From CAZLMW01 sp964560875 (GTDB taxonomy: Bacteria > Myxococcota_A > UBA9042), in the NCBI GenBank assembly GCA_964560875.1, contig CAZLMW010000003.1, positions 1 through 64,000 of the forward strand: DNA of 64,000 bases, written 5' to 3'. The notes beneath the pieces were generated by a model, which was not told the origin of the DNA, searched no databases, and worked only from the letters and a program-made list of their open reading frames with translations. Below are positions 43,590 to 52,766 of this stretch, one piece after another (the first letter of the stretch is position 1; each line of letters opens with the position of its first letter). A program made the position numbers and the translations under genes.

Positions 43590-44324
43590 TCAGTTGAACG
43601 CCACGTAGATCGCACCGGACAAGACAAAGTCGAGCACGATGACGGCAAAGGACGCGTTGACGACGGCGCGGGTTGTCGCCTGGCCGACCCCTTCGGAACC
43701 GCCCTTGGCCTCGAGCCCCGCCTGGCCGGCGATGAGCGGGATGATGCAACCGTAAGCAAAGGCCTTCAGGACGCCGGATAGCACGTCTTCAAACCGCACG
43801 AGGCGCATCGACAGGAAGGTCATCGGGTGGATGCCGAAGCCGACCAGGCCCGTCAGACAGCCGGTTATCTCGGCCACGAGCACGCCATAGATCGACAGGC
43901 AGATCATCATCAAACCCGCGGCCTTGAAGCGCGGAACGATGAGGTAATTGACCGGATGGGCGTTGCTCATGCGCAGGGCGTCGACCTGTTCGGTGACGAC
44001 CATGGAGCCGATCTCGGCCGCGATCCCCGAACCGACGCGGGTGGCGATCATCATGCCGGCGATGGTGGGCGCGAACTCCTTGACCATGATCTGCGTGAAC
44101 GCGGCGCCGAGCATCGAGAAGTCGGGCAGGATGCGTTCGACCTGCGTGGCGACCTGGTAGACGAGGATCATGCCCAAAAAGCCGAGCGTGACCGTGATGA
44201 ACGGCACCGACAGGTTGCCGATGGCGTACATCTGGGCGGCCACCGCGCCCTTGGGCTGGCGGCCGCGAATGGCGTAATAGAGGGTTTCGCGCGTGAGGAC
44301 GAAGAAGTTGCGCAGGTCGTTCAT
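43590..44324 (-). CDS. MlaE/YrbE-like ABC transporter permease
   Basis: A 244-residue membrane protein with five or six helices. VKEFAPTIAGMMIATRVGSGIAAEIGSM is the MlaE/YrbE signature, with MKVTEQVDAL-type continuation (VVTEQVDALRMSNAHPVNYL). MlaE permeases move phospholipids or other lipids between membranes with an MlaF ATPase and MCE-domain proteins. No MlaF or MlaD gene is visible nearby. It follows the PEGA gene by 54 bases and is probably the last gene of the S41-PEGA operon. Confidence 0.9.
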   Translation of the reverse strand: MNDLRNFFVLTRETLYYAIRGRQPKGAVAAQMYAIGNLSVPFITVTLGFLGMILVYQVATQVERILPDFSMLGAAFTQIMVKEFAPTIAGMMIATRVGSGIAAEIGSMVVTEQVDALRMSNAHPVNYLIVPRFKAAGLMMICLSIYGVLVAEITGCLTGLVGFGIHPMTFLSMRLVRFEDVLSGVLKAFAYGCIIPLIAGQAGLEAKGGSEGVGQATTRAVVNASFAVIVLDFVLSGAIYVAFN

Positions 44325-44378
44325 GGGCCGCGCATTGTAAGGGCGCGCGCTGCGGGCCCGTGACGGATCGACGTGGGG

Positions 44379-45428
44379 CTAGTTGCCGGACGTTTCGACG
44401 TTGTCCTGCATGGTTTCGAGCACGGCGTTGACGCTGGTGATCGAGTCGCGGGTGACGGTGATACGGCGGTGCCAGCGGTCAAAGCCGGGCTTCTTGAAGC
44501 GGATGATCCACTTGCGGGCGTGCAGGCGGATCGGGTCCTTCTTGGTGCCGGTGCCGGTGATCTTGCCTTCCTTGGTGGGCTTGGCGGCCATGCGATTTTG
44601 GATCGGCACGTCGTCGAGGAAGATCGTCACGCCGTCGGCAGGCTTTACGTTGATGACGAGCCAGCCAAAGTAGGGAATCGGAGTCGGGCGCAAGAGATGA
44701 CGGTTCGCGTCGCCGCCGCGCACGTTGAGGAACTGGTCGATCGGGTAGTGGCCGGGACAATCGACGTGGACCTTGTGCTGACCGGCGACCGCTTCGATGA
44801 CACCGGAGCCCTGGCCGACCCAGGCGCCGTCGAGGGTGATATCGCAGCTCGCTGGCTTGGTGGTGATCGTCACCTTGCCGGACGTGATGTTGTTGCGGAG
44901 CACGTGCAGGCGCTCGTTGGCCTTGGTCAGCCGGCCGTTGACGATCGCCTTGAAGTCGCTGTCGCCCGGTCCGAGGTTGGACATCAGGCCCTTGGCCACG
45001 ACGAGGTACGACGCATAGGCGGCGAATTCACCCTGGTCGTTCTTGACGCCGCCGGCGAGCTGGGCGGTGAGGAACGCGTAGTCACGGTTTTGCGGATCGA
45101 GCAACCACGCTTCACGCATCAGCTCGTAGGCCTGCTTGTTCTTGCGGCGGTTGGCGGCGCCGATCGCGGCCTGCGCCTTGTTCAAGGCCGCCTGCGAGTT
45201 GCGCGACTTCTTTTCCATCCGCTCGCGCTCTTCGCGCTGCGCCGACGTCTCTTTCGCCTTGGCCTTGCGGAGGCGCTCGATCTGGGCGCGCTTGGCGTCC
45301 GCGGCCTTCTTCTTGGCTTCCATCGCGGCGCGATCCGCTTTGGGTTGGGCAACCGCGGGCGACACGAAGACCGCGACGAGAGCGGCGGCGACGAGCGACG
45401 TCGCGATGGGGTGGCTAACGGGGTTCAT
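44379..45428 (-). CDS. PEGA-domain protein with N-terminal coiled coil
   Basis: A 349-residue protein with signal peptide (SLVAAALVAVFVSPAVAQ). Residues of about 30-100 are highly charged and helical (MEAKKKAADAKRAQIERLRKAKAKE), probably a coiled coil; a TPR-like stretch follows (QAYELMREAWLLDPQNRDYAFLTA). Two PEGA-like segments come next: GKVTITTKPASCDITLDGAWVG and INVKPADGVTIFLDDVPI. Such proteins are usually cell-wall or surface associated. ATG 45428 overlaps the TGA of the S41 gene (ATGA), so the two are coupled. Confidence 0.85.
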   Translation of the reverse strand: MNPVSHPIATSLVAAALVAVFVSPAVAQPKADRAAMEAKKKAADAKRAQIERLRKAKAKETSAQREERERMEKKSRNSQAALNKAQAAIGAANRRKNKQAYELMREAWLLDPQNRDYAFLTAQLAGGVKNDQGEFAAYASYLVVAKGLMSNLGPGDSDFKAIVNGRLTKANERLHVLRNNITSGKVTITTKPASCDITLDGAWVGQGSGVIEAVAGQHKVHVDCPGHYPIDQFLNVRGGDANRHLLRPTPIPYFGWLVINVKPADGVTIFLDDVPIQNRMAAKPTKEGKITGTGTKKDPIRLHARKWIIRFKKPGFDRWHRRITVTRDSITSVNAVLETMQDNVETSGN

Positions 45429-48400
45429 GGTCGCTCCAGTCGGGGGCGGGGGCCGTCGGACGGCGCCTCGGCGGGGACGGGTTGTTGTAGGCATTCGATC
45501 AACACCTTTCGATCCGCGATGGAATCCGGTCCCGCTCGGGCTCGGATTGTAACTGTGTTCAAGCCGGTGTCGAGCCTGAGCGCGGCAGCGAATTGAACCG
45601 CCTCGCGTCGATGCCCTGCAGTGTAGCTCTGCTTGGTCCCGGACACCGACACCGTGACGAAACGACGGGCCAGGTCGTCCGATTCGAAGCGCGCCTGGCC
45701 GCGCAGGGTCAAGGTGCACGTGCCCGCGGCCGGATCGACGCGCAAGGGGCCGAAGAGCGCGCCGTCGGGTTCGGGATGGGACTGTTCATCACCGACGAGG
45801 ATGACCGGCGCGTGGGAGAAGCGATTACGATTGCGGTCAGCGAGCCGATCGATGCGGTCGCGCGTGGCCTTGATCTTGGCGCTTCGCAGCATCGCGCGGG
45901 TGCGGCTCCACGGCAGACGCAGACGGATCGTACGCCGGTACCCATACCGCTCATCGCGCAGCTTCAGACGCGCCTCAAGCAGCCCGGCCGCCACCCGCGC
46001 GCGACCGTTTCGAGGGGCGCCACGCTCGCCATGCACGACAAAAACCGCCTCGACGGACTTGCCGGGATGCAGCGGTCCGAGCTGAACGCGGCCTTCCTCC
46101 AGGTGAAGGCGCTGGCCCGACAAGCTGCGCAACGTCGCGACGAGCCCGCCCGCGACGCCGGTGCCGACGTTGTCGATAACGATGCGTAGCCGGCCGATCT
46201 CCTTGGGCTGCAGGTAGCCATCGCCAGGCGGGAGCTTGGCGGCGCGGGCCATGGCGGCGGTGACCTCGGTGCTGGCTTCGGCCGCGGCGAGCGGTTCGTC
46301 ATCGAGCCAATAGCGAACCCGGAGATCGGGCTTCTTGCGGGCCAACACGGTCACGGTCACCTGCTCTTCTGCGCGGCGAATCGCGCCGTCCTGGGCCGCG
46401 ACGAGCCGCATCGTCAACGGCGCTCCAACATGGCGACGCGACGGCCGGGCCGCGACCTTGACCGTGCGCAGCTCTCCGGGCGCGAGCTTGCCGACGACGG
46501 CTTCGCGTCCATCGAGCCCGTAGTCGGCGCTTCGGCTGACGATATGAACCCGATACAGCGGCTTGCGGCCCAGGTTTTGCACGGTCACCGGGAAGCGAAT
46601 CGTGCGGCCGGCTTCGACCCGGAATCCGCCGTCCGGCGCGGTCACTGTGAGCTTGAGTTTGGGCGTCTCCGTCCGCGGTCCCGGCCGCCAATCGACCCCG
46701 GCACGGAGCAGCTGCGCGGTCAGCGCCCGGTCGTCAGCCTGCTGCATCTCGGCGATATGGGGGATCGCGTCGGTGAGCGTCTCGTCTGCGCGGCTCTTGC
46801 CGGCATAGCGCAACAGCCGAGCGGCGCGGCGGATGGGCTCACGTTCGCGGAACTGGGCGACCGACTCGTTGCGGGTCGCGGCCTTGGATTTGCCCTTGCG
46901 AGCGCTGCGGGGGCCGGGCAGGACGATGCGCAAGCGATGACTGGGCTTGGGCGGCGGCGCGTCGAGGTGAAGCCACTTCTTGCGCTTGCGGCGATGGCGG
47001 TCGTCAAACAGGCGGATGCGGCTGCCAGCGCTGAGGAAGTGCAACGCAACGTCCGGCGTGACGCCGACGTCCTGGATCGACATGTCACCTGGCACCAGGT
47101 ACTTGGCGACGGTCAGCTTGAGCGCGCCCTTGCCGATCTCAAACGGCACCTGGACCGTGCCTTTGCCGAAGGATCGCTCGCCGATGACGATGGCCCGGTT
47201 GCTGTTGCGCAGGGCGCCCGCCACGATCTCGGATGCCGAGGCGGAACGGTCGTTGATGAGCACCGCGACCGGCAGCTGGCGGGGCGCGTTGTCGGTGTTG
47301 GCCTCCCGTACGTCGCGCCTCTGGCTCGCCCCCTCGACGGTCACGACGATGGTCCCGCCATCGAGCAGCAGATCGCAGACCTTCACCGCTTCATCGAGCA
47401 AACCGCCGGGGTTGTTGCGCAAGTCGAGGATGAGACCGCGCCGCCCACCGCTGCGATGGAGCTTGGCGAGGGTGCGCGCAAGCTCCTTGGCGGTGCCGCG
47501 TTGAAAGCCCTTGATCCGCGCGTAGCCGACGCCGGTGTCGAGCACGCGGGATTGCACCGACTTGAGGTGGATGATGGCGCGCACCACGACGATTTCGCGG
47601 TCCGGCTCGCCTTTTCGGCGGATCATCAAGCGCGCCGGGGCACCGACCTTGCCGCGCAGGCGGTCTACCGCGTCATCGATCGACATGTTGAGCGTGTCTT
47701 CGCCATCGATCTGCACGATCTGGTCGTTTTCGAGCAGCCCGGCGCGTTCGGCGGGGCTGCCTTCGATGACGCCGACGATCGTGAGCACGCCTTCGAGCGT
47801 GAGGATGCGGATGCCCAGGCCGCCGAATCGCCCGCCGGTGTGGGTCCGCATGTCGCGGTATTGATCGGGATCGAGCATGTAGGAGTACGGGTCGAGCGTG
47901 CGCAGCAAGCCGTTGACGGCGACGTATTCGACCGATGATGCGTTGACGTCGGGCGGGAGTTGATCGGCCACAAATCGCATCGCCTCGAGCAGCCGCCAGT
48001 TGAGGCGGAACAGGTCGGTGACCCCGGCCGTATCGAGCACTAAGCGCGCATCGGCGATGCGGACCTCGAGGGGAGTTGCGGCGGTGCCGTCGCCGCGGAC
48101 AAGCATCTCGGGGACGCGGTGAGCGAGGGCCTGCAGGGCGGCGGCCAGCATGCGCGGCGGATCGATGCGGCGCGGTTCGACGTAGCGGCGGCGGATGTGC
48201 GAGAGCGCGCGGGACGTGATCCGCACCTGGCGAAGCGCCTCGAGCGCGGCGTCCCGGCCTTCTTCGATGTCGCCGCGCGCCTCGACGAGCAGGTCGTCAT
48301 CGTCGTCCGACGAGGTCCAGGTCGACGCGGCCGGCAAGCCGGCGGCAGCGGATGCAACGAGACTGTCGGTACGCGGGGGTGGGGGCGCGATCCAGCGGTT

Positions 48401-48547
48401 GGCAGCGAGGGCGCCGCCGATGACCAGCACGGACATCACCGCCATCCATCGTCGGGCCCCGGACAACGGAGCGCGGCGCCATGGGCTGGTGATCGGCGGG
48501 ATCGGTGACGGCATCGGACCTTGCACGAGGCTGTTTTGCCACCGCAT
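45425..48547 (-). CDS. C-terminal processing peptidase (S41) with PDZ and long C-terminal region
   Basis: A 1040-residue protein with an N-terminal membrane anchor (WMAVMSVLVIGGALA). A PDZ domain (about residues 240-315, GRFGGLGIRI to IQIDGEDTLNM) precedes an S41 catalytic part: RNNPGGLLDEAVKV, DRSASASEIVAGAL (Ser) and ERSFGKGTVQ (Lys). The last 500 residues contain CARDB/Ig-like beta stretches (KPDLRVRYWLDDEPL; RIVIDNVGTGVAGG), unusual for Prc/Ctp. ATG 48547 has no clear SD; 48514 (AAGG upstream) is an alternative. It probably trims envelope proteins. Confidence 0.85.
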   Translation of the reverse strand: MRWQNSLVQGPMPSPIPPITSPWRRAPLSGARRWMAVMSVLVIGGALAANRWIAPPPPRTDSLVASAAAGLPAASTWTSSDDDDDLLVEARGDIEEGRDAALEALRQVRITSRALSHIRRRYVEPRRIDPPRMLAAALQALAHRVPEMLVRGDGTAATPLEVRIADARLVLDTAGVTDLFRLNWRLLEAMRFVADQLPPDVNASSVEYVAVNGLLRTLDPYSYMLDPDQYRDMRTHTGGRFGGLGIRILTLEGVLTIVGVIEGSPAERAGLLENDQIVQIDGEDTLNMSIDDAVDRLRGKVGAPARLMIRRKGEPDREIVVVRAIIHLKSVQSRVLDTGVGYARIKGFQRGTAKELARTLAKLHRSGGRRGLILDLRNNPGGLLDEAVKVCDLLLDGGTIVVTVEGASQRRDVREANTDNAPRQLPVAVLINDRSASASEIVAGALRNSNRAIVIGERSFGKGTVQVPFEIGKGALKLTVAKYLVPGDMSIQDVGVTPDVALHFLSAGSRIRLFDDRHRRKRKKWLHLDAPPPKPSHRLRIVLPGPRSARKGKSKAATRNESVAQFREREPIRRAARLLRYAGKSRADETLTDAIPHIAEMQQADDRALTAQLLRAGVDWRPGPRTETPKLKLTVTAPDGGFRVEAGRTIRFPVTVQNLGRKPLYRVHIVSRSADYGLDGREAVVGKLAPGELRTVKVAARPSRRHVGAPLTMRLVAAQDGAIRRAEEQVTVTVLARKKPDLRVRYWLDDEPLAAAEASTEVTAAMARAAKLPPGDGYLQPKEIGRLRIVIDNVGTGVAGGLVATLRSLSGQRLHLEEGRVQLGPLHPGKSVEAVFVVHGERGAPRNGRARVAAGLLEARLKLRDERYGYRRTIRLRLPWSRTRAMLRSAKIKATRDRIDRLADRNRNRFSHAPVILVGDEQSHPEPDGALFGPLRVDPAAGTCTLTLRGQARFESDDLARRFVTVSVSGTKQSYTAGHRREAVQFAAALRLDTGLNTVTIRARAGPDSIADRKVLIECLQQPVPAEAPSDGPRPRLERP

Positions 48548-48772
48548 GATGTGGTTTGGCCAATGGCGCTGTCCGGCAGCAGCTAGAGCGCCGATGAGGA
48601 ATCGGCGGTCTGGGATGGGGAACGCCACGAAAACGACACTTTTCGGGGCGTGGGGACGCTCATAGTCCCCCAACGAAATAGAAACCATGCACCGAGAAGC
48701 ATTGCTGTTCGGTGCTCTACTGCGGACCACAACACCGGGGCGGAACACGACGTTCCCGGCCGTGAGATCGAC
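48548..48772. other. Divergent promoter region between the S41 and gluzincin genes
   Basis: These 225 bases separate divergent genes. A rightward frame crosses it from 48650 but lacks a plausible signal at that start. No palindrome was obvious. Confidence 0.4.
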
Positions 48773-50398
48773 TTGATTCGTACCATCGCCCTCAACGCTG
48801 CCGTGCTCACCGTCGGTGCGGCGCTCTGTTTTCCGGCGCTCGCCGAGGCGAAAGTCGACGACGCGATCACCGCCGCGAGCGCGGAAGTTGGCGCATGTTT
48901 CGCGCGGGACAATCCCGAGTGCGCCAAGCCGTGGATCGACAAACTCAAGGCGCGTGTAAAGGGTTCGAAGGCCGTCGCGTACACCGAGGGCTATCACGCG
49001 CTGCTCGCCGGCGACTTCGACAAGGCCGCCCAGATCTTTCGAGGCGTGCAAAAAGCGACCGTGGTGCCCGAATCGCTGCGCAAACGTGCCAAGGGGTTCG
49101 CCGCCCTCGCGACCGAAACCGCGCGACTGACCGCCGCGATGAGCGATCACAAGCTGCTCGGCGGACGCGTCATCGTCACCGTCAAACCCGGCGCGGACGA
49201 GGTGTTGCTGCCGTGGATGGAAGCGGTGCTCAAGGCGGCGATCCCCAAGCTCGAGTCGGCGTTTGGCAAGCTCCCAAGCGCGCCGATTCGCATCCACGTG
49301 TACCGAAAGGTCGAGGACCTGGCGAAAGTATCGGGCCTCACCGCCGCGCAGATCCGCGACTCGGGGACCATCGCGCTGTGCAAGTACAACCGGCTGATGA
49401 TGACCAGCCCCAACGACCTCGTCTTCGGCTACGGCTGGGCGGACACCATCGTCCACGAGCTGGTGCACTGGATCATCATCCGCAAGGCGGGCGGAGCGGT
49501 GCCGGTGTGGCTGCATGAAGGGCTGGCGCGCACCTTCGAAGCGACGTGGCGGGGCGTGGATCCGTTGGCGATGGACGCCACAGAGGTCGGCATCCTGCGA
49601 CGCGCCCGACGGCGGCGAAAATTCATCCCTTTTCGCAAGATGAGCCCGTCAATGGCGCGCCTTCCCGACCAGGCGAGCACCCAACTCGCGTTCGCGGAAG
49701 TCCATCACGCATTCGCCTGGATGCTGGCCCGCACCCGCGACAAGAGCGCAACCAAGAAGCTCGACGTGACCCCGCTCCTCGCCCAGTTCGACAAGGGGGA
49801 CAACGAGTCTGCGGCGCTCGCGGCATGGCTGCAGACGCCTCGCAGCAAGGCGCTGAAGCTGTGGCGCAAGGACCTCGAAGCCGGGTTGGGTCCCGATCGC
49901 AAGATGCTCGCCAAACGGGTCGCCCGACCGTCCAAACTCCGGTTCAAACGGGTCCGTGGCGCCGATCCATTTAAGGGACTGGGCTCCCAGCCGCGGCGTT
50001 GGATCGAGCTCGGGGACCGCCTGTTGGCCATCGACCGGCCGCTGGGCGCCGTCATCGAATACCGAAAGGCGCTCGGCAGCGGCGCGAAACGACGGCCCGA
50101 CCTGATGCGCCGCCTGGCCCGCGCGCTGGTCGCGCTCAAACGCGACGAAGAAGCCCGCAAAGTGGCCGTCGACACCCTCGCCGGCCACGCCGAAGACGCC
50201 GCATTGTTGCTGTTGCTCGCCCGGGCCGAATACGGGCTCGGTCATCACGACAAGGCGCTCGCGGCGGCCAAGCGTTCGGCGTGGATCAACCCCTACGACC
50301 CCGGTCTGCACGCGTTGCTCGCGGCGGTGTACACGGCGAAAGGGGACGCCAAGTCCGCCGCGGTCGCCAAGAACGCGCTCGCTTTGCTCGACAAGTAG
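48773..50398 (+). CDS. Peptidase MA-like (gluzincin) secreted protein with C-terminal TPRs
   Basis: A 541-residue protein with a signal peptide (LIRTIALNAAVLTVGAALCF to AEA) if translation starts at TTG 48773. Around residue 228 the motif VHELVHWIIIRKAGG and then VWLHEGLA provides HExxH plus the third Glu of peptidase-MA-like gluzincins. The N-terminal half has TPR-like helices, and the C-terminal 150 residues are clear TPRs (LGDRLLAIDRPLGAVIEYRKAL, LLLARAEYGLGHHDKALAAA). It probably acts outside the cytoplasm. The start is uncertain; longer starts lack a better signal. Confidence 0.75.
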   Translation: MIRTIALNAAVLTVGAALCFPALAEAKVDDAITAASAEVGACFARDNPECAKPWIDKLKARVKGSKAVAYTEGYHALLAGDFDKAAQIFRGVQKATVVPESLRKRAKGFAALATETARLTAAMSDHKLLGGRVIVTVKPGADEVLLPWMEAVLKAAIPKLESAFGKLPSAPIRIHVYRKVEDLAKVSGLTAAQIRDSGTIALCKYNRLMMTSPNDLVFGYGWADTIVHELVHWIIIRKAGGAVPVWLHEGLARTFEATWRGVDPLAMDATEVGILRRARRRRKFIPFRKMSPSMARLPDQASTQLAFAEVHHAFAWMLARTRDKSATKKLDVTPLLAQFDKGDNESAALAAWLQTPRSKALKLWRKDLEAGLGPDRKMLAKRVARPSKLRFKRVRGADPFKGLGSQPRRWIELGDRLLAIDRPLGAVIEYRKALGSGAKRRPDLMRRLARALVALKRDEEARKVAVDTLAGHAEDAALLLLLARAEYGLGHHDKALAAAKRSAWINPYDPGLHALLAAVYTAKGDAKSAAVAKNALALLDK

Positions 50399-50400
50399 CT

Positions 50401-50532
50401 GTGCCGGTTGATTCGGATACGGAGTCGGCGGCCGCGGCCGATGGCGGACTCGGAAATGGCGGATGGCGGATTCTCGGAGCTCGGAGGGCGGGAAAGCAGG
50501 CCGGCGAACGTGCGCTGGTGCTGCTGGACCGG
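50401..50532. repeat. Duplicated 132-bp intergenic element, copy 1
   Basis: Nearly identical to 53195-53327: by eye six substitutions and one one-base indel. It begins GTGCCGGTTGATTCGG and includes GATGGCGGACTCGGAAATGG. It lies between the gluzincin and CDGSH genes. The copies share no ORF that would explain conservation. Confidence 0.85.
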
Positions 50533-50681
50533 GCTGCTGCCTTGACGTCGGGGCTGTCGCGCGGAAGGTCCCCGAAGCCGGTATTCATCCACGACAACGG
50601 TGTTTTGCGCAGCGATGAGTTGGCCCTGGCGACCGCATGGGCTACGACATGAACGGCTCGCAACACCGGGAGGAACGAGCG

Positions 50682-51335
50682 ATGGGCGATAAGAAGATCT
50701 ACACCTACAAAGGCGCTGATGCCGACGTGCATTGGGATGGCCGGCTCTGCATCCACATCGGCGAGTGCGGCCGCTCCGACGGCGAGCTGTTCGAAAACGG
50801 CCGCAATCCGTGGTGCCAGCCCGATCTCAGCGAGACGCCCTATGTCCTCGACGTCGTGACCCGCTGCCCGACCGGCGCGCTGACGATTTCGCGCAAAGAC
50901 GACGGACCGGTCGAGACAGCGCCCGCCGAAAACACGGTCGTCGTCGCCAACAACGGGCCGCTCTACGTGTCCGGAGACCTGGCCGTCGCGGGCGCCGCCA
51001 ATGACATGGAAGGCGTCACGTTCCGGGCCGCGCTGTGCCGGTGCGGGCAGAGCAAGAACAAGCCGTTTTGCGACAACAGCCACGAAAAGGCGGGCTTCGT
51101 CGACCGTGGTGCCATCGGGTCGAGCGGGCCCGGTATCGAGGCGAAAGGCGGCCCGCTCGCCGTCAACAAGGCGCCAAACGGGCCCCTGCTACTCAACGGA
51201 AACGTGACCCTCGTGACGGCCGCAGGTCGCGTGGCTTGGCAAGGCACCAAGTGCGCGCTGTGCCGGTGCGGGCAAAGCAAGAACAAGCCGTTTTGCGACG
51301 GCGCCCACAAGGCCGCGGGCTTTGAAGCTGAATAG
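50682..51335 (+). CDS. Protein with 4Fe-4S-type (Fer4_19) domain and two CDGSH iron-sulfur domains
   Basis: A 217-residue protein. The N-terminal part has CIHIGECGRSDGELFENGRNPWC and VTRCPTGALTI, the single-cluster ferredoxin-like domain often seen before CDGSH zinc-finger-type modules. Two copies of CRCGQSKNKPFCDxxH (2Fe-2S CDGSH motif, one ending NSHEKAGF, one GAHKAAGF) follow. Such proteins are probably redox carriers or Fe-S storage. ATG 50682 is preferred because GGGAGG lies upstream; the longer frame starts at 50637. The stop TAG is the start of the short 51333 repeat. Confidence 0.9.
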   Translation: MGDKKIYTYKGADADVHWDGRLCIHIGECGRSDGELFENGRNPWCQPDLSETPYVLDVVTRCPTGALTISRKDDGPVETAPAENTVVVANNGPLYVSGDLAVAGAANDMEGVTFRAALCRCGQSKNKPFCDNSHEKAGFVDRGAIGSSGPGIEAKGGPLAVNKAPNGPLLLNGNVTLVTAAGRVAWQGTKCALCRCGQSKNKPFCDGAHKAAGFEAE

Positions 51336-51404
51336 TGGTCCGTTTCCGAGAATCCCCTTGCTGGTAGACGAGCTCGTTGGGGAGCGGAGCTTTCCCGAAC
51401 GCCG

Positions 51405-52010
51405 CTACAGCTCGGCGCCGCGGAGCTGACGGACGATTCCTTCGATGGTCGCCAGGCCGAACGTCAGCTTTTTGAAGAACGACGGCATGTGCGGCACGAA
51501 ATGAAAGCGCGGGTGCTTCGACCACAGGTCGCGCAGGCGGCGGTCGAGCGCGATGGCCTGCTCGGTGTCCTCGTTGCGGATCGGGTTGCCGCCCTCGATG
51601 CTGATGCCGCCAACCGCGGCCGTTTCAAAGAAGATCACGGCGTCGTAGCGGGCCAACTCCACGTCCAGTGAGCTACCTACTTCCTTGAAGAAGCCGTCAG
51701 CCCCGTCGTGCCAGTACGCGGCGCCGTCGATGGTGCCGCGATCGCAGAGCAGGATGCGACCGGGATAGGCGGCGGATTGGGTCTGCTCGAGCCCGCGCTG
51801 AATGTAGTAGATGGCGCGCTGCACCCCGGACACGCTGTCGCGGTCGTCGCGGCGCGGGAAGCCACCGGAGAAGAGCAATGTCGCCGACTCGGGCACGATG
51901 ACGACCTCGTCACCAAGCTCGCGCCGGAAGAGATCGGCGGCCGTGGTCTTGCCGCCTCCGGGACCGCCGGTCAGGACGAGCCGAAAACCGTTGCCGTTGT
52001 TTGTTGCCAT
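51405..52010 (-). CDS. P-loop NTPase/kinase of the NadR/Ttd14 (AAA_28) type
   Basis: A 201-residue protein with GGPGGGKTT (Walker A) near the N terminus, then IVPESATLLFSGGFPR, LLCDRGTIDGAAYW and YDAVIFFETAAVG, the pattern of AAA_28 domains in NadR-like or Ttd14-like nucleotide/sugar-kinase proteins. A lid-type Arg-rich stretch (ALDRRLRDLWSKHPRFHF) fits. The substrate is unknown. ATG 52010 has a GGAGGA site. It is leftward and preceded by a 17-bp tandem repeat. Confidence 0.82.
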   Translation of the reverse strand: MATNNGNGFRLVLTGGPGGGKTTAADLFRRELGDEVVIVPESATLLFSGGFPRRDDRDSVSGVQRAIYYIQRGLEQTQSAAYPGRILLCDRGTIDGAAYWHDGADGFFKEVGSSLDVELARYDAVIFFETAAVGGISIEGGNPIRNEDTEQAIALDRRLRDLWSKHPRFHFVPHMPSFFKKLTFGLATIEGIVRQLRGAEL

Positions 52011-52025
52011 CGCGTCCTCCGCGGA

Positions 52026-52093
52026 GAGTCCGGCGGTTGAAAGAGCCCGGCGGTTGAAAGAGTCGGGCGGCTCAAAGAGTCCGGCGGTTGAAA
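52026..52093. repeat. 17-bp tandem repeat (four units)
   Basis: GAGTCCGGCGGTTGAAA and close variants at 52026, 52043, 52060 and 52077, exactly 17 bases apart, between the RecX and AAA_28 genes. Confidence 0.88.
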
Positions 52094-52106
52094 AGGGTCA
52101 GCCTGA

Positions 52107-52685
52107 TCAAGATAGGTCGTCGTCGGCACTTTCCGCGTCGATAACCTTCGAAGCGATGCCGTAGTGAAAACCGGCGCGCGCCATCGCGGCGAGGTCCTTG
52201 TCGCGTCGCTCGGACCGGCCGTCGAACCGAAAGGGCCCGAATCTACGGCGTCTCGCGTAGGCCCAGGCCGCTGCGAGGTCGGGATCGCCCGCCTCTTCAC
52301 CGAGCGCTTCGATCGCGGCGTCGATGTGGTCTCTATCGAGCCTTTTTTGGGCGAGCCGCATCCGAATCATGCGCATCGGCGTGCCGCGTGCGTGCAATCG
52401 GCGAGCGCGCTCGGCAGCCCAGTGGCGGTCGTCCAACGCCGAGGAGTTCAGCAGCGTGGCCATGACCGTGTCGACCAGCTGCATCGCGTCTTCGAGCTCG
52501 GTGTCGGGCCGAGTTGCCGCCTTGCGAGCGCGGCGCCGAAGGACTGTCGCGACCGCATGGGATGGACCGCCGTAACGTTCGATGTAGCGCTGGCCGGCCC
52601 GGAGCAGCGACGCCTCGGTCACCTTGGCGGGCGGCCGACGCTTGCGGTGCTTGTCAGCGAAGAGTTCGTAGCGCGGTTCATCCAT
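52107..52685 (-). CDS. recX: RecX regulatory protein
   Basis: A 192-residue helical protein with repeated three-helix modules: LRAGQRYIERYGGPSHAVATVLRRRARKA, ALDDRHWAAERARRLHARGTPMRMIRMRLAQKRLD, and AAAWAYARRRRFGPF. This layout matches RecX, which blocks RecA filament extension. RecA itself is not in the window. The length is normal for the family. ATG 52685 is at the usual position before an acidic leader. Confidence 0.88.
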   Translation of the reverse strand: MDEPRYELFADKHRKRRPPAKVTEASLLRAGQRYIERYGGPSHAVATVLRRRARKAATRPDTELEDAMQLVDTVMATLLNSSALDDRHWAAERARRLHARGTPMRMIRMRLAQKRLDRDHIDAAIEALGEEAGDPDLAAAWAYARRRRFGPFRFDGRSERRDKDLAAMARAGFHYGIASKVIDAESADDDLS

Positions 52686-52766
52686 GCCGCCACGTTGTCG
52701 CGATGCGGAGGGAGCGTCAATCGACCTTTCGACAGCAGGGACGCGTCGTGCTCTGGGCCCGCCGGT

